Below, in pieces: positions 39,465-53,080 of a stretch of DNA of 64,000 nucleotides. The position numbers and the translations under genes were made by a program. Numbering within the stretch: position 1 is the first letter of the stretch; the number at the start of each line of letters is the position of its first letter. Source of the DNA: Ashinkailepas kermadecensis (Eukaryota; Arthropoda; Thecostraca; Neolepadidae); NCBI GenBank assembly GCA_034440615.1, contig JAOTOM010005183.1, positions 702,501 through 766,500 of the forward strand, read 5' to 3'. The notes under the pieces were generated by a model. It was given only the letters and a program-made list of their open reading frames with translations, was not told where the DNA came from and made no database searches.

Positions 39465-39895
39465 TTCATCACAGCCGGCACACCTGAAGGTCTCGTCGCC
39501 ATCACAGCCGGCACATCTGAAGGTCTCGTCGCCATCACAGCCGGTACACCTGAAGGTCTCGTCGCCATCACAGCCGGCACACCTGAAGGTCTCGTCGCCA
39601 TCACAGCCGGTACACCTGAAGGTCTCGCAGCCATCACAGTCGGCACACCTGAAGGTCTCGATGCCACCACAACCGGCACACCCGAAGTTCTCGTCGCCAC
39701 CACAGTCGGCACATCTGTAGGTCACACCACAGTCGGCACATCTGTAGGTCCCACCACAGCCAGCACATCTGTAGGTCATGCCACAGTCGGCACATCTGTA
39801 GGTCTCACCACAGTCGGCACATCTGTAGGTCCCATCACAGCCGACACAGTTGACAGTCTCGTCGCCATCATAGCCGGCACATCTGTAGGTCCCAC
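39465..39895. repeat. Minisatellite, 33-bp then 27-30-bp units, about 13 copies
   Basis: First part: CATCACAGCCGGCACACCTG plus AAGGTCTCGTCGC. Second part: CCACAGTCGGCACATCTGTA plus GGTC. Periods divisible by three keep a minus-strand frame (39914-39432) open with F/YRC-x-x-C every 9-11 residues. I treat this as repeat DNA. Confidence 0.88.
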
Positions 39896-40434
39896 CACAG
39901 AGGCCAGTCTGCACGCCGTCCCACTGGCGTGTATCCGCTGCGACTGGATTTATTGCTGGCGGTGGTTAGCCAGCTGTTGTTCCGCGTGCCAGTCTCCTGC
40001 TATGCCTGCTTGCATACCTGTGCAGTCTGAACTCAGCAGGCCGTCGGCATCAGCTGTCTGCAATCAGTTAGTCGGGGATTCAGTGTGGTCGGCCACTTGA
40101 TATCGGATTTGCTGTCCCGATCAGCTGATCGGCCTCGAGTCGGGTTTCCTCATTCAGTTTGTTCGACAGCAGATGCCTTGCGTGAACTGGCATAGTTGTT
40201 CAGTTGATTGAGCTCAACTTCAATCAAGTCCGGCCGCGGTCGGAAACCTTCGTTCAGCTCGTTCTGAGTCCGATGTTCAATCACGAGATTCGAAATCTGA
40301 TATAGCATCGTTCTGGGTCCGATATATTTGGCAGAGTGGTTCGGAAGCCGACACGTCTCATCAGTTAACCGCAAACAACACTTCCGGATCAATGACGACA
40401 TCTGATCCTTGAAACCGCAGTCGACCCTGGACAC

Positions 40435-41112
40435 GGCTCCCTGTGCCAGGTCCAGCAGCGAAGTGGTGATCATTCCCCAGCGACCAAGAGCACGGAGTCG
40501 ACCCTGGACACGGCTCCCAGTGCCAGGTCCAGCAGCGAAGTGGTGATCATTCCCCAGCGACCAAGAGCACGGAGTCGACCCTGGACACGGCTCCCAGTGC
40601 CAGGTCCAGCAGCGAAGTGGCGATCATTCCCCAGCGACCAAGAGCACGGAGTCGACCCTGGACACGGCTCCCAGTGCCAGTCCAGCAGCGAAGTGGTGAT
40701 CATTCCCCAGCGACCAAGAGCACGGAGTCGACCCTGGACACGGCTCCCAGTGCCAGGTCCAGCAGCGAAGTGGTGATCATTCCCCAGCGACCAAGAGCAC
40801 GGAGTCGACCCTGGACACGGCTCCCAGTGCCAGGTCCAGCAGCGAAGTGGTGATCATTCCCCAGCGACCAAGAGCACGAAGTCGACCCTGGACACGGCTC
40901 CCAGTGCCAGGTCCAGCAGCGAAGTGGTGATCATTCCCCAGCGACCAAGAGCACGGAGTCGACCCTGGACACGGCTCCCAGTGCCAGGTCCAGCAGCGAA
41001 GTGGTGATCATTCCCCAGCGACCAAGAGCACGGAGTCGACCCTGGACACGGCTCCCAGTGCCAGGTCCAGCAGCGAAGTGGTGATCATTCCCCAGCGACC
41101 AAGAGCACGGAG
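40435..41112. repeat. Minisatellite, 77-bp unit, about 9 copies
   Basis: GAGTCGACCCTGGACACGGC plus TCCCAGTGCCAGGTCCAGCA and GCGAAGTGGTGATCATTCC; CGGAGTCG at 40493 and 40570 sets the period. Copies are almost identical, so the array was recently homogenised. Confidence 0.95.
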
Positions 41113-41575
41113 GCACGTGTCTGCAGCGCTAATGAACAGGTTCTCTCAGTCGTTGGAATGTCCTCGGCCGTGCCTGACTTAACCGAACCAAGGCTTCAGC
41201 GTGCCGGGGCTGCCTGCCGGTGTGATGTTGTAATGTTACTGCTGTGTGGAGCTGTGATCAGACAAGCCGTCATTCTGTACCCTTGTGGAGGAATTATTCA
41301 CGCCGCTTACATGAGTCGCAACTCCCGAATGCGATGCGATTAGGAAAGCTCACGAGAAAAAAAAACGTTATTGTAATCTGCCTTCTGACATAACAAAACA
41401 TCGGAAAATTTGAGGAATATTTTGGTAAGTTTTCCTAAACTCATCACATTTCGAACTTTCGTTGCTCATGTAGACGAGGTAACTGGGTCTTCACATGGGT
41501 CTGGACCTGCGCTGAACTCCGGAAGCATCTCCGTGTTGTTCGTGTCGCGGCCTGGGAAGGAGTCTGGTCGGCTCC
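41113..41575. other. Intergenic, no gene seen
   Basis: Unique DNA between arrays. Confidence 0.4.
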
Positions 41576-41865
41576 TTCCACCTCCCATCCGCTGCCCTGC
41601 TCCCAGCTCCCATCTCCCATCCTTTGCCCTGCTCCCATCTCCCACTTCCCATCCTCTGCCCTACCCTGCTTCCATCCTCTGCCCTGCTCCAATCTCCCAC
41701 CTCCCATCCTCCGCCCTGCCTGCTCCCATCCTCTGACCTGCTTCCATCTCCTACTTACCATCCTCTGCCCTGCTCCCATCTCCCACCTCCCATCATCTGC
41801 CATACCCTGCTCCCATCCTCTGCCCTGTTCCCAGCCTCTGCCCTGCTCCCATCCTGTCCTGTACC
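41576..41865. repeat. CT-rich degenerate repeat
   Basis: CTGCTCCCATC(T/C)CCCACCTCC and CCATCCTCTGCC units in loose alternation. Confidence 0.85.
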
Positions 41866-42696
41866 GGTCGGCGGATTCATGCGGGTGCACAGGTCGGCAT
41901 CACCATGGCCGGAGATCCCGGGTGCGGCGGGGTGGTTGGAACCCCTGGTTTGGTACCGTGCTGATGTTAATTTGTCATGTTTCCTATTCAATCTGCAAAT
42001 ATGCATAAAAAATAATGAATTTGACCTCCTGGCTTCGTGAGAGATCTCCAGCCCTGGGCATCACCATGCTGCGGCAGACGTCGCAGACTGTGGAGTGGTC
42101 TGGTCGGCTGATCCCGCCTCCCATCCTCTGCCTCTCCCATGCGTTAGTCCCAGTGTGACTGACGCAGAGCAGCTCTGCTCGCCTCTGGGACTCCTACCGC
42201 ACTCCTTCCTGGTAAATTGCTGATCTCAGTTGGTGCTGGCTTTGGCGTCGCCTCGACCCGACATGGCCAAGGCATCAGCCAAGGCATCAGCCCGCCGACT
42301 GACGTACATGCATAGCCTTCAGATGCGCGCCAGTCTCCGTTTCGCTTCCGTCCTGTCCATTACATTTCACCACACGGGCACGTAGCGTTACACGTATCGT
42401 ATCGTATCGCTCCACGTATCCCTGTATACAGCATCTCATACACCGGTGCAGTACGGACGCCGGCGGTCGGTTCGTCTCTACGTCTCTGCCACCAAAAGGC
42501 AATCGATCATCTACGCCGAACACGCATCGGCTGCCGCGATTGTTTACAGCCCGTCGGCGTCGACACTGATTGATCACGTTGGACGAACCTCGGCACGGAG
42601 TGAGGACGATCACACGCGGCTTGAAGTGACCTGGCCACTGATGTACTGACGCACTACGGAGCTGGAACTGTGGCGCAGATGTGACGATGTTTTTGT
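41866..42696. other. Intergenic, no gene seen
   Basis: Short frames without motifs; no element recognised. Confidence 0.4.
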
Positions 42697-43605
<909 letters not shown>

Positions 43606-44084
43606 AAGAGACAGAGAATGGTGCGTTTCAGAACAAGTTTTTTTTTACATTGTGACGCTATCTTGTCCTGCACTCGACATAGGACGGTTAGTGTGTCACA
43701 TTGGTCTCATGGCACAGGCAGGTCCTTCCGTAGCAAGGCTGCCAGGAGGACGAAGAGATCTAGGAAGGTCCAAGGTTTGAGAAAAAGACAAACCTGCAGC
43801 GGCAAAAGAAGTGAAGACCAGAAGAAGAGCAAGACAGCAAGAATTAAGAGCTCCGGGCACCCTAGACGAACACTCCTGCGATTCCAGAACGAAAACCCCC
43901 GACACCAAATCCCCAACTTCTCTCTGTATCCCAGCTAAGCTTTACCCCCGAAGGAAACATAACGGTGACGAGCCCATTGCGGCCATGGCAGTGATTAGAG
44001 GGCGAAGACTCGGCCCACGAATGCAACGAATCCGGGCTTTTTTTCAGTAAGGAGGGACCTTGCCGGTGGGGCGGGCCCGAAATC

Positions 44085-44680
44085 AGAATTATTGCGACAA
44101 AAACCATTACTAGCCGCGCTCCAAGAAACTTACTTTCGAGACACAGATTCTATTTAGAACAGTATTCCAGGTTACACTTGGCATGCCGTCAACGTAGTGG
44201 TCCACTTCGGAAATGGGGCGCAGCCATGCTCATCGCCAACAGCATACCTCATCGTCGAGTAACGCTAAATTCCCCCTGAACTGCGTAGCAGTCAGCCTAA
44301 AAACTGCCCATTGCCAAACCACAGTCATCTCGCTACACATCTCATGGCCAGCTGCAACCCCAACACCACAGCAGCTGAGCGACCTGCTGCTTCAGGCTCC
44401 CACACCAGTTCTAATTATGGGAGACTTTATCGCTAAGCACCCCTCCTGGGGAAGCAACCAGACGGACACTATAGGCCGCCAAATTCACCAGTTCATCTCA
44501 GACCACAACTTGGTACTTCTTAGCACCGGGGCCGCCACCCACTACAACCCGACCTTAGGAAAGTCGGACAGCTGCATTTATTTAAAGTGCTGCTCCCAAC
44601 GATTAAGCTAACTATTTGACTGATCAGCTTCAGACGTTTCCGGGCTGAGCGACCACTACCCAATCACAATTAGGCTCAGT
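44085..44680 (+). pseudogene. LINE AP-endonuclease remnant
   Basis: Pieces in shifted frames: LLAALQETYFRDT (about 44110), then VLIMGDFIAKHPSWGSNQTD with the GDF catalytic region (44408-44470), and DVSGLSDHYPITIRLST with the SDH catalytic motif (about 44640-44690). The asparagine usually found in GDFN is isoleucine here, and a stop interrupts the first part. This domain nicks target DNA to prime reverse transcription. Confidence 0.78.
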
Positions 44681-44924
44681 ACAGACGCTATCCATCACAC
44701 TGAACTATTCAGACCATCTTGGAACTTGAAAAGAGCGGATTGGGCAAAATTCGTGGATCAGATGGTCCTCAATCTTGCAAGTTCAGAGACCAGCAAAATC
44801 GAAACAATAATCAGGCCATCAGCTCAGCAACACGTGACTTGTCCCGAAAAGTAGTAAGCCTAGGAAAAAGACATCTACGCCATGGTGGACCCCGGACTGT
44901 CAAAGGGCAATCGCATACGCCGCC

Positions 44925-46540
44925 GTGCCCACAAACAATAAAAAAGATGCCTGTGCGAAGCACACTTATCAGCATATCATATTCTTTGCGTCACAATTTA
45001 ACAGGTTCACTCCTACCGACAGAATTTGGGACCTGATGAAGCGCTTCAACCCGAAACGTCCACCACCAGGCCCCTTTCCCCAGCTGACGGTGAAAGGACA
45101 GCACATCATTGGCCCACAAGTCGTAGACCACTTCAAGCCACACTACGCCAGCGCCTCTGGCAACAACACCTACGAAACCACCATAGTTCACTCTCTGGAC
45201 GCCCTTGCCGCCATTGCAAATTTCAACTCGAACAACACAGACGACTACAACGAACCATTCACTATGCACGGCTCACACCTTGCCCTCAGCAAGTGTGGAA
45301 TCACGTCGGTTGGGCAGGACGACATTCATTACCAGTTTTTTTTAAAGATCTCAGCAGAAACTATATAACGTACCTACTAACGGCCATTAACGATTTGCAC
45401 TAAAGCGACACCGTTCCCACCTCCTGACAGGAAAGTGTAGTTATTTCATTACCAAAACCGCACGAGGATCGTTCCACGCCAAAAGGGTATCAGCCTATCT
45501 CACTTACTAGCTGCGCTAGTAAGGTGGTCAAGCGAATGGTCAACACACGATTGCGACACTTTCTAGTACACAACGACCTGCTCGACGAATGGCAGTGCGG
45601 ATTCCATCGTAAAAAAATCAACCACAGACAATATCATTAGTGCACGACATCAAAAGTGGTCTACGCATCGAACGCACAGCAATAGCTGCATGACACCACT
45701 GCCGCATTCGACCGAGTACATACGTCCGCAGACACACAAATCCCACAAGATATGTCTACGCGGACACATGGCACGCTTCATTTTCAACTTCCTCAGAGAC
45801 AGAACCTTTAAGGTACGATGCGGCAGTGTCACATCAAACACCACAACTCAGGAGCAGGGCCTGGAGCAGGGGAACGTGCTCTCACCAAGCCTCTTCATCA
45901 TCATGATCAACGACATACTTGCTGACTACACGGACACTCCACTTCAATGCTCACTTTTCTCGGACGATATAGCCATGTGGACAACATCACAATGCTTCCT
46001 TAAAGCTGAAAAAAGAACATTCAAGCGGGTCTAGACCACATTGCAAAGTGGTGCAAAACCTGGGGCTCGCACTGTCCGCAGAAAAATCGGCCACCGTCAC
46101 ATACAGTCGTCTCCGCTCCATACTCACAACTTTACATAAAATCAACGGCAAAGCCATCGAACAGGTGCAAAGTTTCAAGTTCTTAGAAGCAAACTTCGAC
46201 GAAAAACTTAGTTTTAACACACATACCACTGCCATCTGGAAGAGATGCGCGAAACACGTCAACATACTCCGTGCACTTGCAGGCACAGACAGGGGCGGAG
46301 ACAGGAAAACACTATTACGACTATACAAATCAATCATTCAACCCATCCTAGAATGCAAGGGCGTTATCTTTGCTACCATGTCACCAAACCAGAGCAAAGT
46401 TAGAAATAATTTAAAGCAACTGCATCAGAGCAGCCACAGGAGCCCTCAGCACCACACTGATAGCCAGTCTTCTAGTAGACTCAGACACGCCTCCCCTCCG
46501 CTTCAGGAGGAAACAACAGCCGTGCCGCCACCACATTAAA
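44925..46540 (+). pseudogene. LINE reverse transcriptase remnant
   Basis: Fragments in three frames: QFNRFTPTDRIWDLMKRFNP, VISLPKPHEDRSTPKGYQPI (about 45430), LLDEWQCGFHRK (about 45580), EQGNVLSPSLFIIMINDILA (about 45865-45925) and SLFSDDIAMW (about 45955), then GLALSAEKSATVTYS and PILECKGVIF. The catalytic box is FSDD where most relatives have (Y/F)ADD. Several frameshifts occur (about 45370, 45600, 46030). Confidence 0.82.
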
Positions 46541-46672
46541 TTCAAATCCATGGAAAATTATCCGTCACGGCGCTGGTTTACGCCTGACAGATTAGACAAG
46601 AGCCGATTTTGGCGCTAACTGCCACCATTTAGCGTTCAAATTGCCGCGGTTCTCTCAGATCCTAGCCTCACA

Positions 46673-47130
46673 ATGTCAGCCACTGCAGCTCGACCGCCCT
46701 CCAAGCCGTTCTGGACCCTCAGTCAGCCAAAGGTCGAATTCCTGCTCTCGCAAAATAAATCGGCTATCAAATTGGCGGAAATTCTTGCCACCTTCCACAA
46801 ATTTGCCGATGACAGCAATCACAAAACACTCGTTTTCACGGATGGGTCCAAGCACAAGGTCAAAGTATACATAGGCATCACTGGACCAGATCTTAGGCTC
46901 TCCAAGCTCTAGGGCGCTTCAACTTTATTGGTCAAGTAGTTAGGCTCTCCAAGCGTCTACCGGACCATTTTTCATCTACATCGCTGAAGCACTGGCCATT
47001 CTGGCTGCCATCTCCATTCTAAAAAGGCGTACAACTAGAAATGTAGTACTTCATTCCAGGCCACGTCAACATCCCAGGAAACGAGGAAGCAGATCGGCTG
47101 ACAAGGCAAGCCTTGGCGTTTACTACTTAT
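46673..47130 (+). pseudogene. LINE RNase H remnant
   Basis: KTLVFTDGSKHK (about 46825-46860) gives the first catalytic aspartate; FIPGHVNIPGNEEADRLTRQ (about 47050-47110) gives the last motif. The frame is broken at 46912 by a stop. Confidence 0.78.
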
Positions 47131-47950
47131 CCCAACATTGAATATTCGGTAGACATTGCAAAGCACTCATACAACGCCACATACATCAGTATCACCAGGA
47201 CACATGGATACAACACAATTATACACCTCACCGTTCCAATCACACCCACAACATCAAACCAACGCTAGGCACATGGAATACATCAAACCAATCACACCTT
47301 CAAAATGAAGTCATCCTCACTAGGCTTGGAACTGGTTGTTCGAAACTAACACAGCCCCAACTAGAGGATGACCATTATACAACACCCCACTGCGATACCT
47401 TCAACACCACATTAAGCATAGGTCACATCATGCTAGACCGTAGTAGCCTTAACGCTTGAAGACAACCACTTAAGGCCTTCTGACACAAAGACGGCATCAC
47501 CCTCTCGCTTCCATCGCTTCTGGTGGACAAACACCCAGAACTCCTCCAATTACTAGTTGGCTATATGTACGTCACCAAGCTAGCAGGACCATTGTAGACA
47601 CCACACTACCAACTGCATGCCCGCGCATACACTCGCAGGAATAACGTAAATAGCTATTCATGAATGGCATCGGACATGCATGAGCCGATTTGCTTTTCCA
47701 TTCGAAATAAATGTCTACTTACCGGTGCCGTAGGACATAGGACATTTATGACTTTATTTATGACAGATGAGCCGACTTGCCTTAAAAATTAGCATAGCGT
47801 AAAACAATTACCCAGGAGTGCCATCGGACGTACATGGGCCGATTTGCCTTGCAATTCATAACGTAAAACGGCTACCAAGAGGCATGTATGCACAATCGAC
47901 GTAGATGAGCCGAATTACAAAACACCGTACTAATCTTACACACAACCCTG

Positions 47951-49525
47951 CATGAAATCATACTGCTACAAACCCACTACTAACAACTATCACACGGCAG
48001 CAGGCGTGATAGGCGGTGTGGACAATTACCTCCTTGTCCGCACGGTAAAGGTCCTTGGCGCTCTTCGACAAGAGTGGGACAATGCCGGCATCCTGGAAAA
48101 ACCAAATTTATCGCCAACCCTCCGCCACCCCAACTAACAAATAATCTTGCGAAGGAGTAAAATTAATTAAAAGCAGTATCCTGGAGATGTCCCCCGTCCA
48201 GCATCCCCCCCCCCGTCAGCACCTTAATGTCACACACACTATAACGTAAGACTCACTTAACGTAAATGCACACTTGCCTTGGACCTGTCTGCAAAACACA
48301 CTCGCTGTACAGGCGACGCAAACGACCTCTGTGGTCCGGCACGCCTCTAAACACACTGCCCCTGATCTCATGGTTGGTGTGTGCTTACGCCTGTTTGAGT
48401 TTAGCCAGCAACGTCTTTGGGCCGTTTTCCGTGACTGATCTTGGAGCCAGGCACAGCCAAGTTAGGATTTTAGATCAGCACAAGCAAGTCCTCGTCCGGG
48501 AATGACTAAATACGGCAGTTATCTGTTAGGTTTGTGCCTCATCAGCAATTGCGCACCGCAGTGGGACTACAGAATGAACAGGAATGGAGTGAAAAAGCGG
48601 CTCCACTCGCTGACTGGCAGTGTCCGAGGGCCGAGATAGCGCGCACTGCGCGGACCGAGGCGCGGACACCGAGCAGCACATCGAGGCAGAGCGCGCACGG
48701 ACAGAGGCAGAGCGCGCGCGGACACAGGCAGAGCGGCGTAGCCCAAGGCGGAGTGGATGCGAATCACGCGCGGCGGAGCGTCCATCGCGGGCCGGTCGCC
48801 GGCGCACAAGGGTCAACAAGCCGCCGGCCGACCGGCGAAACGCGCCTCTACCGCCTCACCTCTGAAACAGTTCCCAGAGCCGGTGACAATTAGAAACGGC
48901 AGATAAATCAGGCGGGAGTGGCGGCGGCGCCGTCGGCCGGGCCGGGCCCGTGGGCCGGCCGGCCGCCCTGTCACGGTGCCTGCTTGGCATAGGCTAGGGT
49001 CGCAGCGTAAGCAATGTCCGGTGCAGCCGACTGTCAATGCCGGCACAGGACGGATCACTGGGCACGGAGAGCAGATATAAGGCGCTACCCCTGGCACAGT
49101 CAACGTCTGGCTCTCGTCAAGTGGACCGACTAAGTGTAGCGCCGATTGTTTTTGTGTCGGAATATGATACGCCGAGTTCCGGAAAGCGGGTGAGAGGTGT
49201 AGGGCGTCGTGTTGTTTATCTTAGCAGGGACGTGCCACTCCAATGCCAAGTTGTGCCCATCCAAAGTTAAGGAGAAAATGCACAGTGCACACCACCCCTC
49301 CTCCTCCCACACACACACTCAGCATGCTTGTACTGTTCCTGCGACAACGCACAGCAATTTCTGGTCATCCAACACCTTGGTTCAGCTTCAATTGTTTTGA
49401 AACGGACTCGATGTGTCCACCCAATCGTGTTTAAAAAGCGACACCCTTGGGCGATGCCCATCTTGATGGGGCTCGTCTAACACGTCGGCTGGGCCTCCCC
49501 CATCTAGTCGTGACAGTGTTGCTAT
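47951..49525. other. Intergenic, no gene seen; GC-rich island at 48600-48980
   Basis: A CpG-dense stretch (48600-48980) is followed by GATATAAGG at about 49073 with a CAGTCAACG about 25 bp on, which could be a TATA/initiator pair. No coding exon follows, so this is only suggestive. Confidence 0.35.
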
Positions 49526-49529
49526 GGGT

Positions 49530-49832
49530 GACCATTCTCCGGTGAGCGATCATTCTCCGGTCATTGGCCATTATCCGGTCAGTGACCGTTTTCCAGTCAG
49601 TGACCATTCTCAAGTCAGTGATAATTATCCGGCCAGTGGCCATTATCCGGTCAGTGACCATTCTCAAGTCAGTGATAATTATCCGGCCAGTGGCCATTAT
49701 CCGGTCAGTGACCGTTTTCCAGTCAGTGACCATTCTCAAGTCAGTGATAATTATCCGGCCAGTGGCCATTATCCGGTCAGTGATCATTTTCCAGTCAGTG
49801 GCCATTCTCCAGTCAGTGGCCATTCCCCATGA
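49530..49832. repeat. Minisatellite built from about 14-bp subunits
   Basis: CCATTCTC(C/A)(A/G)GTCAGTGA and CCATTATCCGGTCAGTG subunits form a higher-order block of about 96 bp (GGCCATTATCCGGTCAGTGA ... GATAATTATCCGGCCAGT). Confidence 0.85.
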
Positions 49833-50385
49833 ACTTAGCATCACTAGAGAGACGGAGTGGAGTTGGCTCGAATTGTGATCCCATGCAGTCGCCGATGGTA
49901 GCTCGGATGGTGGTCCAGTAGTCGCTAATGAACGCCGTCCCGAGTCCGAACGGAAGAGCGCTCTGTTACGTCACAGAGCCCGGAAAAAGGCGTGATGCGT
50001 GTGAAAATATGCTGCACCTTGACTTAGCCGTTGCCATTGTTCCCGCGGTTTATTCGCTGAGCAGTAGTTTCCCCTGCTGTCCCAGATGCTGTTCCCCGCG
50101 TCTAAGGCGCAAAACACATTCAGGAAAACGACTAAATGAAGCAACCGCACTGATGTACTCCGTTGCATGTGTGCATCACGTAGCTATCCGGCCATGTCCG
50201 GCCTGTGATAGCAGGATGAATACGTGAAACCTGTCCAACAATTTGGTATGGGTTCACCATTGATTAATGGCGTTCTGGTGTGCATCTAACCGTAGTAATC
50301 AAACCGAATTTGTGAGGGTTGCAATGCCATGCAAACCGGTTTGCAGCTGGGACATAGCTGAATGGTCGTCAGGGTGTTTGGTCTA
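49833..50385. other. Intergenic, no gene seen
   Basis: Unique DNA without a recognised feature. Confidence 0.4.
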
Positions 50386-50389
50386 ATGA

Positions 50390-51048
50390 TAGCCCTGTCT
50401 AATGATAGCCCTGCTCACCTGCCGTCCAGACATGCGGCGTCTCGGGGGTCACATTGGTCTAATGATAGCCCTGCTCACCTGCCGTCCAGACATGCGGCAT
50501 CTTGGGGGGCACATTGGTCTAATGATAGCCCTGCTCACCTGCCGTCCAGACATGCGGCGTCTTGGGGGGGCACATTGGTCTAATGATAGCCCTGCTCACC
50601 TGCCGTCCAGACATGCGGCGTCAGGGTGTTTGGTCTAATGATAGCCCTGCTCACCTGCCGTCCAGACATGCGGCGTCTTGGGGGCACATTGGTCTAATGA
50701 TAGCCCTGCTCACCTGCCGTCCAGACATGCGGCGTCAGGGTGTTTGGTCTAATGATAGCCTGCTCACCTGCCGTCCAGACATGCGGCGTATTGGGGGGCA
50801 CATTGGTCTAATGATAGCCCTGCTCACCTGCCGTCCAGACATGCGGCGTCTTGGGGGGGCACATTGGTCTAATGATAGCCCTGCTCACCTGCCGTCCAGA
50901 CATGCGGCGTCTTGGGGGGCACATTGGTCTAATGATAGCCCTGTTCACCTGCCGTCCAGACATGCGGCGTCTTGGGGGGCACATTGGTCTAATGATAGCC
51001 CTGCTCACCTGCCGTCCAGACATGCGGCGTCTTGGGGGGCACATTGCA
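50390..51048. repeat. Minisatellite, about 59-60-bp unit, about 11 copies
   Basis: TGGTCTAATGATAGCCCTGC plus TCACCTGCCGTCCAGACATG and CGGCGTC; the remainder alternates between TTGGGGGGCACAT and a shorter AGGGTGTT linker. The number of Gs varies between copies. Confidence 0.94.
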
Positions 51049-51094
51049 CCATCATTGTTGCGTTACATGCTGGTATAGTTTGTGCATGATGCGT

Positions 51095-51136
51095 CATTAG
51101 CCGTGATCGTGCATAAAGTGCGTCGAAAACCACCCA
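51095..51136 (+). mobile_element. Second SINE-like family (copy 2, tail only)
   Basis: Forty-two bases matching 17207-17248 with four differences (CATTAGC(C/T)G(T/C)GATCGTGCA ... CGAAAACCACCCA). The head is not recognisable here. Confidence 0.5.
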
Positions 51137-51139
51137 GAT

Positions 51140-52372
51140 TGTACACGATGGCTAAAAGAAGCTCAACGTTGAACAATGAGAAGTACTTTATGGCCGTCAA
51201 GTTAGGAACAGCCACAGCAGACAGCTGCAGCAACAAGCAACTATGTTAACGGTAAGGAAGTATGAAGGACGTAGGTTAGCACTAGAAACGGTGGTGGCCG
51301 AAACAAGTGCTATCCAGGAGCGATGGTCGTTCAAGGACGGATGCTTTTCGGGAGGATTGAAGCTTCGTTGGGGGGGAGCAAGAGGGTCAAGCGATATCTT
51401 TGCTTTAGCGGCTGAAACCTGTGTGGAGAACTGGACAGTTTCTAGTTCCTCAGCCATGGCTCCCCCCCCGTTGGCGACGACCTTGTTGCTGGGCCCTGGC
51501 CACTCACCAGGGCGCATATGTTCGTGATAATCTGTGAACGCCGTCTAAAAAGCACGGCAAGTGACCAATGGCAGTCACGCTACTACGTGACACAACCGAA
51601 GACACCGACCGGCACTAGGAGAGCTTGGCTTGGGGCACGTCAAATTTAATTATCTTGATCGGTCGAAATGCACAAGGTATCGCGAAGTCATTTTCATGGG
51701 CGCCCAATTAGGGGAAGGCACGAAAAAGGGGGGGGGAGAGGGTATTACAGGAGGGGGGGGTATTTTAATGCGTGTGAATTTTAGAACGAAGTGCCATCAC
51801 GTCAGGAGGAAATTAGTATTAACTGCATTCCGGTGGAGAAGGAGATCGAATATCGTTTCGTTATTTGTCAATTAACCGGTGTGCTGAGATACTGTGCGAC
51901 CCGTCGACTCCATTTTCAGCAGATTCACGTTAGGAAGGCCAACTCCAAGGAGCGGACATGATTGCCAAAGACCACACCATTTTCTTCCTGAATGGTTACC
52001 CGCGTTAGCTCCTCAAATTAAGAAACAAATGCGAACTACTGAAGCTGAAAACTCTTCTTCGTGTTCTTGTGAAATATGGGTTCAAATCAGGGCAAGTTTA
52101 GGCATCATAAACATTTCCGAGGATCGAGTTTCTGAGGTGAGCCATGTTAATGAAGTCCGAACCATGCGAGTGAACGTTGAAAAAGTTAAGAAGTCATTGA
52201 AATTATAAGTTGGTAATTTGCATACGCTCAATTAATTATGAATACTTCCTTTCATTTCATTAATCTCAGCGACTAATTTACCTTCAGCCATGAAAAGGTA
52301 CAAACAATGTATGTTTTATAATTAACACAAGCATATGTTATCTTGAACATACGAGCGTACGAAATGAGATGC
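51140..52372. other. Intergenic, no gene seen
   Basis: Unique DNA with a G-run at 51729-51762; frames lack motifs. Confidence 0.4.
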
Positions 52373-52373
52373 A

Positions 52374-52532
52374 TTCGCAAGACCATCGCGCTAGATTGCA
52401 CAGCAGAGATGACGATGATCTTGACCATTCGCAAGACCATCGCGCTAGATAGCACAGCAGAGATGACGATGATCTTGACCATTCGCAAGACCATCGCGCT
52501 AGATTGCACAGCAGAGATGACGATGATCTTGC
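52374..52532. repeat. Minisatellite, 54-bp unit, 3 copies
   Basis: CGCAAGACCATCGCGCTAGA plus TTGCACAGCAGAGATGACGA and TGATCTTGACCATT; middle copy has AGC for TGC. Confidence 0.92.
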
Positions 52533-53080
52533 ATGCCATCAACTTCAGCTCTCAACGCTACGGAAGACCGCTCCGAGGCCCACCTGAACAGGATCGGAAA
52601 CATCGTGATGAATTTAGAACCAAGTCCGACGAGGAAGAAAAAATGACAACAGGTGTTGTCGAATCGACACAAACAGCAAGTAGGCCGTATGAGAACAGTT
52701 CTAATTTATATGTGTGATGGTTAGAATAATATTAAGATACATAAAAAGAAGCACGTACCTAGAAATGTTGGCAACGAGGAGCAAAAAGCTTAGATGGAAT
52801 ACCTACTGCCCGCAATCGCTGGGTATTGAGCACAATGCTAAATGTGGAGCGTATAATTAATGGGTAGGCAGCATGAATGGCGACAAATTTTGTTACTGTG
52901 TAGAATATGAGATAATGGTCGGATTGAAAAGGGCACACGTAATTATGGCCGCATTGAATGCAAATTATTGTGGAACATGATCGCGGATTTGTGGTTAAAA
53001 ATCCCGCCTGCATGACCATTCTGCAACATTTCCAGTCTCATGTCACATCTAGGTCTGCTGCTTATAAGATTATCACCAGA
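52533..53080. other. Intergenic, no gene seen
   Basis: Unique AT-richer DNA. Confidence 0.4.

Larger units (their letters stand above)
43730..47950 (+). mobile_element. Decayed non-LTR retrotransposon (Jockey/I-type)
   Basis: Order on the plus strand: basic ORF1-like tail (about 43730-44050), AP endonuclease (44085-44680), reverse transcriptase (about 45420-46400), RNase H (about 46840-47130), then a 3' region (47640-47930) with four diverged copies of ATGAGCCGA(T/C)TTGCC. Apurinic endonuclease plus RNase H points to the I/Jockey assemblage. Many stops and frameshifts make it dead. Neither the exact ends nor a target duplication could be set. Confidence 0.8.
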
